Assembly: GCA_022819585.1 (NCBI GenBank)
Contig: JAJEGY010000031.1
Location: forward strand, 1-64,000
DNA length: 64,000 bases
Origin: Dehalococcoidia bacterium
GTDB lineage: Bacteria > Chloroflexota > Dehalococcoidia > Lucifugimonadales > Lucifugimonadaceae
Reading direction: 5' to 3'
Positions 25,736 to 33,016 of this stretch are shown here, piece after piece. The notes below the pieces were generated by a model. The model was not told the origin of the DNA. It saw only the letters and a list, made by a program, of their open reading frames with translations, and did no database searches. How positions within the stretch are numbered: position 1 is the stretch's first letter; each line of letters opens with the position of its first letter. Both the position numbers and the translations under genes were made by a program.

Positions 25736-26884
25736 ATGAAGATCGTCGATGTCAAGCCGATGATTGTCGAGAATGATCCGCCGTATATCGGTGGCAAGCA
25801 CTTGGCGTTCGTTCAAGTGATCACTGACGAGGGCATCGTAGGACTCGGCGAGCGAGTCACCGGTAGCGGTTATTCGGGCAATCCAGCGGATTTGGGGTCG
25901 ATCATTTCGTTGATGGGAGAGTTCGGGAGGTATGTTCTGATAGGGGAGAACCCCTTCAATATCGAGTTGCTGTGGCAGAGGATGTATGCGGAACGGCATG
26001 ATTTTCGGCATCCCAGCCTGTACGCCACGCCGGTCATCAGCGCGCTGGAGATGGCGCTGTGGGACATCGTGGGTAAGGCGACTAATCAACCTATCTATAA
26101 CCTGCTTGGCGGGAAGTTCCACGAGAAGCTGAGAGCCTATGCGTACATGCCGCAGCCTGAGGGTGGGTTCATGGCGAACCCGGAAGCGGCGGGACCGATC
26201 GCCGAGAAGCTGCTAGAAGAAGGCAACACGGCCTGCAAAATCGATCCCTTCACGCCGCTGTTCCCCGGACCCCGAGACATCGGTTTACCTGAGATCACGC
26301 AGGCGGCAAAGATATGGAAGGCTATCCGGGATGCGGTTGGGAACGAGTTGGAGGTAGGTATCGGAACCCATGGACAGTTGACCACTTACAGCGCGATTCG
26401 AGTTGCCGATTTCCTAGAGGAATATCATCCGTTCTGGTTCGAGGAGCCAGTGCCACCAGAAAACATAGAGGAGATGGCACGGGTCGCGGCGCACACGTCG
26501 ATACCCATTGCCACAGGTGAGCGGTTGGTGACGAAGTTTGAGTTTTCTAACCTGTTGGAGAAGCAGGCGGCGCAGATCATTCAGCTGGATCTCGGCCAGT
26601 GCGGCGGGATCATGGAGTCTAAGAAGATAGCCGCGATCGCAGAAGCGCACTACGCGGTGATCGCTCCGCACATGTATTGCGGTCCGATTGCAGCCGCGGC
26701 AGCGATACAACTGGACACCTGCTCGCCGAACTTCATGATTGCAGAGGCGAACCAAGGCCCGCTTCACAAGACCATCTTCAAAGAGCCGCTAGTGTTCGAG
26801 GACGGTTACTACATCCCGCCGACAGGACCAGGGCTAGGCGTGGAGTTGGATATGGATGTGGTTAAGGGGAGGTTGGTGGGGTGA
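25736..26884 (+). CDS. enolase-superfamily protein with an altered metal site
   Basis: 382 residues of the mandelate racemase family, preceded by GAGAGGAAG and a -10-like TAGAAT near 25697. The barrel motifs are E236/E237 (FEEPVPPEN), E262 (TGER), D285 (QLDLGQCGG) and the base H312 (APHMYCGP). At the first metal position, where the paralogue at 8.1-9.2 kb has IDAHG, this protein has IGTHG: Gly210 replaces the Asp ligand while His212 is kept. Either the metal is held differently or catalysis has changed. The rest resembles galactonate-type dehydratases. The gene stands alone, downstream of and divergent from the tRNA pair. Confidence 0.8.
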   Translation: MKIVDVKPMIVENDPPYIGGKHLAFVQVITDEGIVGLGERVTGSGYSGNPADLGSIISLMGEFGRYVLIGENPFNIELLWQRMYAERHDFRHPSLYATPVISALEMALWDIVGKATNQPIYNLLGGKFHEKLRAYAYMPQPEGGFMANPEAAGPIAEKLLEEGNTACKIDPFTPLFPGPRDIGLPEITQAAKIWKAIRDAVGNELEVGIGTHGQLTTYSAIRVADFLEEYHPFWFEEPVPPENIEEMARVAAHTSIPIATGERLVTKFEFSNLLEKQAAQIIQLDLGQCGGIMESKKIAAIAEAHYAVIAPHMYCGPIAAAAAIQLDTCSPNFMIAEANQGPLHKTIFKEPLVFEDGYYIPPTGPGLGVELDMDVVKGRLVG

Positions 26885-26885
26885 G

Positions 26886-27164
26886 TTAGTTCTCGTCTTT
26901 GCCGTTGCGGTTGTCCCCGTTACGACGTTCGGCTTGTTGCTCGCGTTCGAGTTTTCTGCCTTTTTCGATTCCGATGTCAATACCTTTGTCAAGGCCCCGT
27001 TCGTAAGCATCGTTGATGTGCTGTTCATATCCATCGCTGACACCCCGTTCGTATGCCTCTCGGATGTGCTGTCCATACGCGCGTTGGATTCCCCATTCGA
27101 TCTCTTCAGCCTTTTCGCGTTCTTTTCTCGCCGCGCGGTCGCGGTACCACTCTCTTAGAACCAC
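26886..27164 (-). CDS. charged coiled-coil protein, partial duplicate of upstream membrane protein
   Basis: 92 residues, almost all charged helix. It begins 'MVLREWYRDRAARKEREK' and ends 'IEKGRKLEREQQAERRNG', which match 'MVLRHLLIKREARKEREK' and 'IEKGRQLEREQQAERRNG' in the protein encoded just upstream (27202-27624). Between these it has an expanded repeat, 'AYGQHIREAYERG' then 'GYEQHINDAYERG'. It has no membrane segment. It is 37 bp downstream of its paralogue in the same direction. Function unknown. Confidence 0.6.
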   Translation of the reverse strand: MVLREWYRDRAARKEREKAEEIEWGIQRAYGQHIREAYERGVSDGYEQHINDAYERGLDKGIDIGIEKGRKLEREQQAERRNGDNRNGKDEN

Positions 27165-27201
27165 CGGGGCCTCCTATGCGATGATGGTCGTGGACGGCAG
27201 G

Positions 27202-27624
27202 TTATTGCTCTTGGTTGCCGTTGCGACGTTCGGCTTGTTGCTCGCGTTCCAGTTGTCGACCTTTTTCAATACCTCGTTCAAACTCGGCACGTAGTTTTTC
27301 GCGTTCTTTCCTAGCTTCGCGCTTTATCAGAAGATGTCTTAGAACCATTGCTGCCTCCAATTCGATGATCGATACGATGGCGGCTACAAATATGAGAGAC
27401 GCTGAGCCGCCGACTACTGCAGTTATCGTGCTTGCTATGTTATCGTGCACACCGCTTTGGTTTTCGGACCACCACAGCGTACCGATCAGAGGTGCGGCTT
27501 GCAGCGCGAACAACAGGTAGAACCAACCGATCCATTCCGGCCGGATCGTCCAGATCGAGAGCCTCGAGTCATCGGTTTGGATAACCTTTTCAGCGAGTTG
27601 TGTCTCGCGCTCCTGTTCACGCAT
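27202..27624 (-). CDS. membrane protein with C-terminal coiled coil
   Basis: 140 residues with two hydrophobic helices (about 32-50 and 75-97) and a highly charged C-terminal helix ending in 'GRQLEREQQAERRNG'. Both termini should be cytoplasmic. The C-terminal third is shared with the next gene, so the two form a membrane-bound and soluble pair likely to interact through coiled coils. The start at 27624 is only about nine bases from a -10 element, so the mRNA may be leaderless. No family recognised. Confidence 0.6.
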   Translation of the reverse strand: MREQERETQLAEKVIQTDDSRLSIWTIRPEWIGWFYLLFALQAAPLIGTLWWSENQSGVHDNIASTITAVVGGSASLIFVAAIVSIIELEAAMVLRHLLIKREARKEREKLRAEFERGIEKGRQLEREQQAERRNGNQEQ

Positions 27625-27625
27625 G

Positions 27626-27660
27626 ACTCCACGTTATAGCACATTCGTGGAGTTCCTCAA
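27626..27660 (-). promoter_or_regulatory. promoter with inverted-repeat operator, near-leaderless
   Basis: On the minus strand TTGAGG (27660-27655) and TATAAC (27638-27633) are 16 bp apart. ACTCCACG (27626-27633) and CGTGGAGT (27646-27653) form a perfect 8-bp inverted repeat that brackets the -10 element and spacer. The ATG at 27624 lies too close for a normal leader, so initiation is probably leaderless or nearly so. Confidence 0.5.
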
Positions 27661-27700
27661 GCCAGAGTGTCACAAAACAACAAACAAAGCTAAGAAGGGT

Positions 27701-28858
27701 TTAGCGTAACGACGGAATGAAGATCGAGTATTCGGAGACGGGGACTTGCTCCCCGTTGATTTCTGCCCAGAGAACGACGGTGTAAACGCCGTCACCGTAT
27801 GCGTCAAGCAATCGAGCGATCTCGGCAGTCATGGTGAAATCGTCCCCGTCGATCACCCATTCGCCTGCCGTTATCCATGGGAAGGTGAGTTGACGACTGA
27901 TGTCGGTTTGGCTGGAATCGCGTGCTTGTTGCCAATTGCTATGGGCTTCGTCAGATGATTTCGGTGGTGGAGCGTCTGAGGGAATGTCGTATGGATTTGG
28001 ACACTGCTTTGAAGAGATTTCTATCGTGATTTCATCGGTGGTGTAAGACGATCTGGGTTCCAACGGAGGACGTAGACGGGCTATGGGTTTCCCGTTGCCG
28101 TAACAGTAGGTCCGAGATAGCTGACCTTGGGTCAGGGGTTCGGGAGGTGGATCGTGGTAAATGGTGAGGGTCGGCGATCCGTCGGGGAAGTGTGCACCGT
28201 TTTTGAGTTGGGCGCTGAGGCTGAGGATTCCGGAGTCGATGATCGGTTTGCTCTCGTATTCGATGTAGTCCCCGACAAAGAGTTGCACAAACCAGATCGT
28301 CGGAGGCCGGTATGTGAGACCGATGCCGACTTTGCGGTGGTGCGGATTAAGCATGTTTTGGCGATGACCCGGGCTTTTGAGGAAGCGGTCCATCGCGAAG
28401 TCGATTTGTTCCCTTGGCGTTTCTAAGGTGTATCGATCCAAGTCATCTGGGCAGAAGTCGATGGCGAAGACGTTTTCAGAGGAGTATTGCTCCCCGCCGG
28501 CGAGCGTATAGCGCATGTAGGGCTTCATGCCGTCGCTGCCCCAATGTCCACGGATGCAGTGCGCCAGTGATTGTTCGGCATGAGATTGAGCGGCAGGGTT
28601 GTCGTCGAGAACCAGTTCGTTCAAGTCGGCTTCGGCTCGAGCTTGGTTGATGAAGTTGAGCGCGTATTGCCGTAGAGTATCGGCTTCGGATTGAGTGAGA
28701 GCGAGTAGTGGCTTGGGCTCTGGGGTGGGGGATAGCGATAGTGTCGACTCTTCGGTTTGGACGCAGGCCACCAAACTCGACAGCGCGATCGCCGCGATCA
28801 TCAGGCCAATCGATCGTGCGATGCTGAGATATTTCGGCATGACCTCGCCCCGGATCAA
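27701..28858 (-). CDS. CAP/SCP-domain lipoprotein
   Basis: 385 residues from a TTG, or 379 from the ATG at 28840. The signal sequence ends in the lipobox SLVAC. After a short Thr/Pro linker, residues about 55-215 form a CAP (SCP/PR-1, CAP-superfamily) domain: 'LNFINQARAEADLNELVLDD', 'SENVF', 'FLKSPGHRQNMLNPHHRKVGIG' and 'FVQLFVGDY' are its conserved blocks. The C-terminal 170 residues are a beta-rich domain with a disulfide candidate pair. Bacterial CAP proteins are extracellular and mostly of unknown activity. It follows corA on the same strand with a gap of about 50 bp. Confidence 0.8.
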   Translation of the reverse strand: MIRGEVMPKYLSIARSIGLMIAAIALSSLVACVQTEESTLSLSPTPEPKPLLALTQSEADTLRQYALNFINQARAEADLNELVLDDNPAAQSHAEQSLAHCIRGHWGSDGMKPYMRYTLAGGEQYSSENVFAIDFCPDDLDRYTLETPREQIDFAMDRFLKSPGHRQNMLNPHHRKVGIGLTYRPPTIWFVQLFVGDYIEYESKPIIDSGILSLSAQLKNGAHFPDGSPTLTIYHDPPPEPLTQGQLSRTYCYGNGKPIARLRPPLEPRSSYTTDEITIEISSKQCPNPYDIPSDAPPPKSSDEAHSNWQQARDSSQTDISRQLTFPWITAGEWVIDGDDFTMTAEIARLLDAYGDGVYTVVLWAEINGEQVPVSEYSIFIPSLR

Positions 28859-28906
28859 CCATCTTCTTTTGCACCGGACTACGACTGGAGTGGTCCGGCG
28901 TAGCGA

Positions 28907-30106
28907 TCAATCCGAATCTGACTGCCGTTCGCCAGTTTCGCGACGGAGGTTAACCGGGTTGATGCGCTGGAAGATCGATGGAACCCATCGGGCGGTCGAG
29001 GTGATGTCTGATTCAGCACGACGCAGACTGCGAACCGTTGTCTGAGTCAGGAATCCAGTGAGTTGCACCGGGTCGACGGCTGATGGAACGAAGCGAGTAA
29101 GGCGGCGTGGTCGGAAGAGTCCGGCACCCGCGATCACCCACCGCTTGAGCCAGAACATCCAGATGACAAGGGCTAACGCGATGAGCGATGCTGCGACAAC
29201 GATGTGGTATCCCCATCGGAAGCCAAGGCCCGGCATGTTTACAAAGTTCATTCCGAATAGTCCCGCTATCAGGCCCAACGGCAGGAATATGGTCGCAACG
29301 ATCGACAGCACCTTCATGATCTCGTTCTGCCGGTTTGAGACCACAGAGAGGTAAGTCGCGAGCGAGGTGTCGGCGCGTTCGCGAATGACATCGTTGGCCG
29401 TTTGCACCCGAAGCAGGTCGTCTATCAGGTCTCGGAAATAGATATCCACTCCGCTGCCGAGGAGATCGAATTCACGTCTTCCCAACCGGCTCAGGACTTC
29501 ACGTTGCGGGATCAGCGCTCGATTCAGGCTCAGACAGGACCGTTTTATGGCCATCAGGGCGATCAGAGCCGAGTTGTCAGGGTTCACCAGGACCTGCTCT
29601 TCGATGGCGTCGGCATGGTCTTCCATCCGGTCGAGTGTCGGAAGAATGGCTTGGATCAGGGAGTCGAACAGCGCGTGCGCGAAGAAGCCGGAGCCTTTCA
29701 TCATCGGACGTCCGTCGATCTCGACAAGTTGCTTGACCGCCTCCACGCTCGGCATCTCTTCATTGTGGACAGTCACGACAAAGTTCTGGCCGATGAACAT
29801 CCCCAAGTCGGTAGTTTGGACGACTTCGGTCTCCGCGGCGTAGTCAACGCTTCTGGCGTTTACAAAGATGTAATCGCCGAAGTCTTCCACACGAGCGGGA
29901 CGAACATCGGTATTTATGGCACCGTCGACGACTAGAGGATGAAACTTGAACTCATCCAGCAGCAGCTCGCGCTCGTCGTCTCCCGCTCCGGTAAGGTCTA
30001 GCCACAGCAAGCCGGATCTAGACTTGCGGGCAGTTAGCACAGCCTCCAAGTCGATGTCGCTGTGGATCTGGTTGTCGGCATCGAGGTAGTGGGCGATCAA
30101 TGACAT
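28907..30106 (-). CDS. corA: CorA-family magnesium/divalent cation transporter
   Basis: 399 residues with a strong GGAGGT site six bases before the ATG. The N-terminal cytoplasmic domain (about 1-280) ends in the long stalk helix. Two membrane helices follow, with the pore signature GMN in 'LFGMNFVNMPG'. The protein continues for about 60 residues after the second helix ('RPRRLTRFVPSAVDP' and a basic tail), longer than typical CorA, where the chain ends almost at once. The family imports Mg2+ (or Co2+/Ni2+) as a pentamer. It is upstream of the CAP lipoprotein gene. Confidence 0.85.
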   Translation of the reverse strand: MSLIAHYLDADNQIHSDIDLEAVLTARKSRSGLLWLDLTGAGDDERELLLDEFKFHPLVVDGAINTDVRPARVEDFGDYIFVNARSVDYAAETEVVQTTDLGMFIGQNFVVTVHNEEMPSVEAVKQLVEIDGRPMMKGSGFFAHALFDSLIQAILPTLDRMEDHADAIEEQVLVNPDNSALIALMAIKRSCLSLNRALIPQREVLSRLGRREFDLLGSGVDIYFRDLIDDLLRVQTANDVIRERADTSLATYLSVVSNRQNEIMKVLSIVATIFLPLGLIAGLFGMNFVNMPGLGFRWGYHIVVAASLIALALVIWMFWLKRWVIAGAGLFRPRRLTRFVPSAVDPVQLTGFLTQTTVRSLRRAESDITSTARWVPSIFQRINPVNLRRETGERQSDSD

Positions 30107-30174
30107 TGATTGACCTCCGTTGTGTCCCGCCTTACTGATTGGTTATGTGCTTTCTATTCTAGGATTGCGAGAAC

Positions 30175-30906
30175 CTACTTCAGCGAGTCCAAATACTCCT
30201 GCATCATCGCATCCGTCGGAGGGTAGTACCTACCAGGCCGGACGTTTTCGTTGAGGATCTTCTCTTTGACGTAGCCTTCGACGCCTTCGTGCTCTTCGAC
30301 CCATACGACGGCTTCTTCGGCGAACCATGATGGGACTACCACGCAGCCGTCATCGTCGCCTACGATGACATCGCCGGGACGTACGAGCGCGCCGCCGCAT
30401 TGGATGTCGCAGTTTTCGTATGCAGGGTCGGCCCAGGGGCGTCCGCCGTAGGGGCTGCGCTCTTGGGCGTAGACCGCGAAGCCGTAGTCTTCGTCTTCTA
30501 GGACGCCGAGGTCGCGGATCGCGCCGTCGGTTACCAGGCCGTCTGCCTTGTTCATCTTGAGTTGCATGAGCTTGACATCGCCGGCTACCGCGGCCCACTG
30601 CTTGCCCATGAGGTCGGCGACGAGGACATCGCCGGGTCCGCATCGTGCCATGGCCTGGTATTCAGGAGAGTTTTCGCCGCGTTTGGCCTCGGCGTCTAGG
30701 TCTGGTCGGGGTGGGAGAAAGCGGAGAGTTCGTGCTCTAGCGGCGAGTCGTTTGCCGGGGGTGAAGTTTCGGACGCCTTCCATGAACGGCAGGGGAACAC
30801 CAGCGACGTTTGCGACGGCGGCCCACGTCGTGGCGACTGGTAGCTTTCGGAAACGGTCGAGGATGTCGTCGGATACGTCGACGGGAGCGAATGATCGGTC
30901 TGCCAT
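30175..30906 (-). CDS. RraA-family aldolase/decarboxylase
   Basis: 243 residues. The RraA-like blocks are clear: '[12 protein letters not shown]', '[11 protein letters not shown]' with the substrate-binding Arg and metal Asp, and '[18 protein letters not shown]'. Members of this family include 4-hydroxy-4-methyl-2-oxoglutarate aldolase and oxaloacetate decarboxylase, and others without known activity (often misnamed as menaquinone methyltransferases). AAGG lies about ten bases before the ATG. The product fits the catabolic theme of the window, releasing pyruvate from keto acids; the actual substrate is uncertain. Confidence 0.85.
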   Translation of the reverse strand: MADRSFAPVDVSDDILDRFRKLPVATTWAAVANVAGVPLPFMEGVRNFTPGKRLAARARTLRFLPPRPDLDAEAKRGENSPEYQAMARCGPGDVLVADLMGKQWAAVAGDVKLMQLKMNKADGLVTDGAIRDLGVLEDEDYGFAVYAQERSPYGGRPWADPAYENCDIQCGGALVRPGDVIVGDDDGCVVVPSWFAEEAVVWVEEHEGVEGYVKEKILNENVRPGRYYPPTDAMMQEYLDSLK

Positions 30907-30974
30907 TTGAGTAGGAACCTTTCGATTTTGTGTTGAGTAGCTCTGTTGTTGGCGTTGATGATGATACTTCAGGG

Positions 30975-31105
30975 TTTTGGATTGGGATTCTTGGGATTTG
31001 GTGTTGGTTGTTTGGGGTACCCCGCCCGTTTGTCCGCCCCGGTCACCCTCACCCTAGCCCTCTCCCGCCGAGCGGGAGAGGGGATCCCGCTTTCGCGGGA
31101 ATGAC
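30975..31105 (+). repeat. dispersed composite repeat, copy C
   Basis: Contains GGGATTCTTGGGATT (30984-30998), GTTGGTTGTTTGGGG, CCCGCCCGTTTGTCCGCCCC, the CTCTCCCGC/GCGGGAGAG hairpin (31060-31080) and a second small hairpin CCCGCTTTCGCGGG. It lacks the left module GTGTTGTCAAG and the right module with the GGGCCGTTC palindrome that copies A and D have. It marks the left side of the gene-free island 30.9-32.5 kb. Confidence 0.8.
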
Positions 31106-32111
31106 GCAACTGGGCGTGTTTAAACGCCTCGCGTGGTGTTCGGGAGGCGTTGGGAGGGCGATTTGGGTTTTGCCCTCTTGCTGGTCGGTCTTGTTTTTTG
31201 TTTGGTCTAGGTTTTTCTCATGCGGTTGCTGTGGTTTGGTGCTTGCCCGGCACGAGGGCGACTGCGAGAGTCGCCCGTTCGGGTCCCTTTCGGGCGGTTT
31301 CGAGGCATCGCCGCGGTCCTGGGGATCGTTGGACTTTGGTCCTTTGGGCGATAACTTCTTATTTCTTCAAAAAGTTCGAGCGTCGCCGTCGTCGCCAGAC
31401 CGACGGCCCGGCGTGCGGATTCGGTTTGCACCCCGCACGCCATCACTTGGTTCTTGCCCCTCGTTGGCGCTCTGGCCGTCCCGCACGACGAAGCGGAATC
31501 GGCTTGTGTGGATAAGAGAAGACCTCGTCCAGGCCTTGAACTTCGGTTTTCATCACATGCTCGACGTTTCGTCGGGGGTCGTTCCACGTCTCTTCGCACT
31601 CGGCGAAAGCGGCGGGCTGCGCCACCTGTTCTTCACCTTTGCACCCTCCCCGCGTCATCGTCCCTGTCTCTCCGCGTCTGCGCCTTCCCGTGCGCATCCC
31701 TTGTGCGCCGTCTCTGCGCTGAATGGAAGAGGCGGTCCTGACCTTCCGCGTCGCGTCTCGCATCGTGATTATGCCGTCGTCTGGCTCGTGTTGGGGCTTA
31801 AGCAGTACATCGCCCCGCCTGAACCGTGCAGCTACATCCTTCTCCTTAACCGTTGTCACCGCGTCGCTCCATGCAACAAGAGACGTCGACGGGCACCGTC
31901 GCGATAGGCGCGCAGCGCGACATCGGGCCTTGCGCCTCGGGGTTCTACACCTCCGGCCTCGGGGCTCTCTGCCTGCTTTCACGCTTCTCATGTGTTCTCC
32001 GTCCGCGGTTTCATGTCACTTCAATCGACGATAGCTTCCACTAAGGGCGCGACCCCTGGTTGCGGCGATCCTCTGGGCGTTTCGACCGATGGCCGTCGGC
32101 TTGAACGCTTG
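31106..32111. other. gene-free GC-rich stop-poor block between repeat copies
   Basis: About 1 kb without a recognisable gene. Overlapping frames are open on both strands, the longest being 182 codons on the minus strand (31443-31991), Arg-rich, preceded by GGAG six bases before its ATG, and one on plus of over 300 codons crossing the repeat. Such multi-frame openness argues for non-coding or structured sequence. Local hairpins are obvious, for example GGGCGACT...AGTCGCCC near 31258-31280 and GTGCGG...CCGCAC-type pairing near 31415-31437. No rRNA, RNase P, tmRNA or group II intron core could be identified. It is bounded by repeat copies C and D. Confidence 0.4.
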
Positions 32112-32460
32112 TTGTTTATTGAAACATGTGTTGGGCGTGTTGTCAAGTTGTTTTTTGAACGGGGATTGTTGGGGTTTTTGTGGGATTCTTGGGATTTGGG
32201 GTGCGTTGTTGGTTGTTTGCCTTGCCCCGCCCGTTTGTCCGCCCCGGTTGCCCTCACCCTGGCCCTCTCCCGCCTAGCGGGAGAGGGGACACAGTACTGC
32301 GTGAGAGGAGGAACGTGCGTGGTTGATGGAGGTTTTAGTCGGGGTTTTGGAGGTGCGGGAAGGAAGATGTGGTTTTTGGGTGAGTCCATCATTCTGCGAA
32401 GGGCGCTTCGCTTCCTTCGCAGCCCCTCCCCGGGCCGTTCTCGAACGGCCCCAACGTAGT
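32112..32460 (+). repeat. dispersed composite repeat, copy D (full length)
   Basis: Colinear with copy A: GTGTTGTCAAG (32137-32147), GGGATTCTTGGGATT (32182-32196), GTTGGTTGTTTG, the CTCTCCCGC/GCGGGAGAG hairpin (32265-32285), GGTTGATGGAGGTTTTAG-like text, CTTCGCAGCCCC and the GGGCCGTTC/GAACGGCCC hairpin (32432-32451). As with copy A, a GC-rich stop-poor block lies directly to its left, so block and repeat may form one unit. Confidence 0.8.
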
Positions 32461-32503
32461 TGCCGTTCCCCTTGTTGTTTACGAACGGGTGATGGGATGC
32501 TGA

Positions 32504-32983
32504 TCAGCGTTTTTCGCGGGATTTGATGGCGGTGATTACTTCGTCCACGTGCATTCGACCCACCGGTCCGGACGCGTAGATAGAACCGAAGATTATGCCG
32601 CCTCGGGAGATTAGGAGTTCGGCGGGTTGCATGTAGCGCCCGTGGTGGTCGGTTGTCCACCATGCGCCAACGTCTGCGAACTCGGTTTCGTTGACGTTGT
32701 ATGCGACCGGGAATGTGAGGCCGAGGTCGTCGCGCATCGCTTTGACCTCTTCTTGTGTTCCGCCAGTCGCGGCTATGACTTGTGCGCCTAGTTCATTGAG
32801 TTCTTCGAGGTTTTCCTGGTAGCTGCCTAGCTGCCTGCGGCAGTAGCTTCACCACGCGCCTCGGAAGAAGAGAAGTGCGATGTAGCGGGATGTCATGCCT
32901 CGTGGCAAAGAGAGTTCCTCGCCATCGACTAGTTTGAGGTTGAGTTTTGGCAGGCGGTCGCCTTGTTGGAGTTTTTCGGACAT
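32504..32983 (-). CDS. peroxiredoxin-like selenoprotein with in-frame UGA (UxxC motif)
   Basis: A 159-codon AhpC/TSA-type thioredoxin-fold protein interrupted once by TGA at codon 45 (32851-32849). Reading the TGA as selenocysteine gives FFRGAW-U-SYCRRQL, exactly the FYRGxWCPYC active-site motif of this family, with Sec in place of the first Cys and Cys48 as the resolving residue. Both sides continue the same domain: before it 'GDRLPKLNLKLVDGEELSLP', after it 'LEELNELGAQVIAATGGTQEEVKAMRDDLGLTFPV' and 'PAELLISRGGIIFG'. The ATG at 32983 has no Shine-Dalgarno site, but TAAAAT lies six bases upstream, so it may be leaderless. It follows the SulP gene by 33 bp. The alternative, a nonsense mutation, is less likely because the UGA falls precisely on the catalytic Cys. 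It should reduce peroxides. Confidence 0.8.
32818..32835 (-). promoter_or_regulatory. candidate bacterial SECIS hairpin
   Basis: Starting 13 bases after the UGA codon, GG-AGCU pairs with AGCU-CC with one mismatch, closing a four-base AGGC loop that begins about 20 bases after the UGA. The loop has G in its second position, as in known bacterial SECIS elements bound by SelB. An overlapping alternative stem (CTGCC with GGCAG) is also possible, so the exact fold is not certain. Confidence 0.5.
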
Positions 32984-33016
32984 GGGGTGATTTTAGTTGA
33001 GGGTAAGGGTAGTGGT

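Noticed and set aside
31443-31991. A 182-codon minus-strand ORF with a good GGAG site
   Set aside because: The same bases are open in other frames on both strands, the product is a low-complexity Arg-rich chain matching no family I know, and it lies in a gene-free repeat island. I describe the block but do not call a gene.
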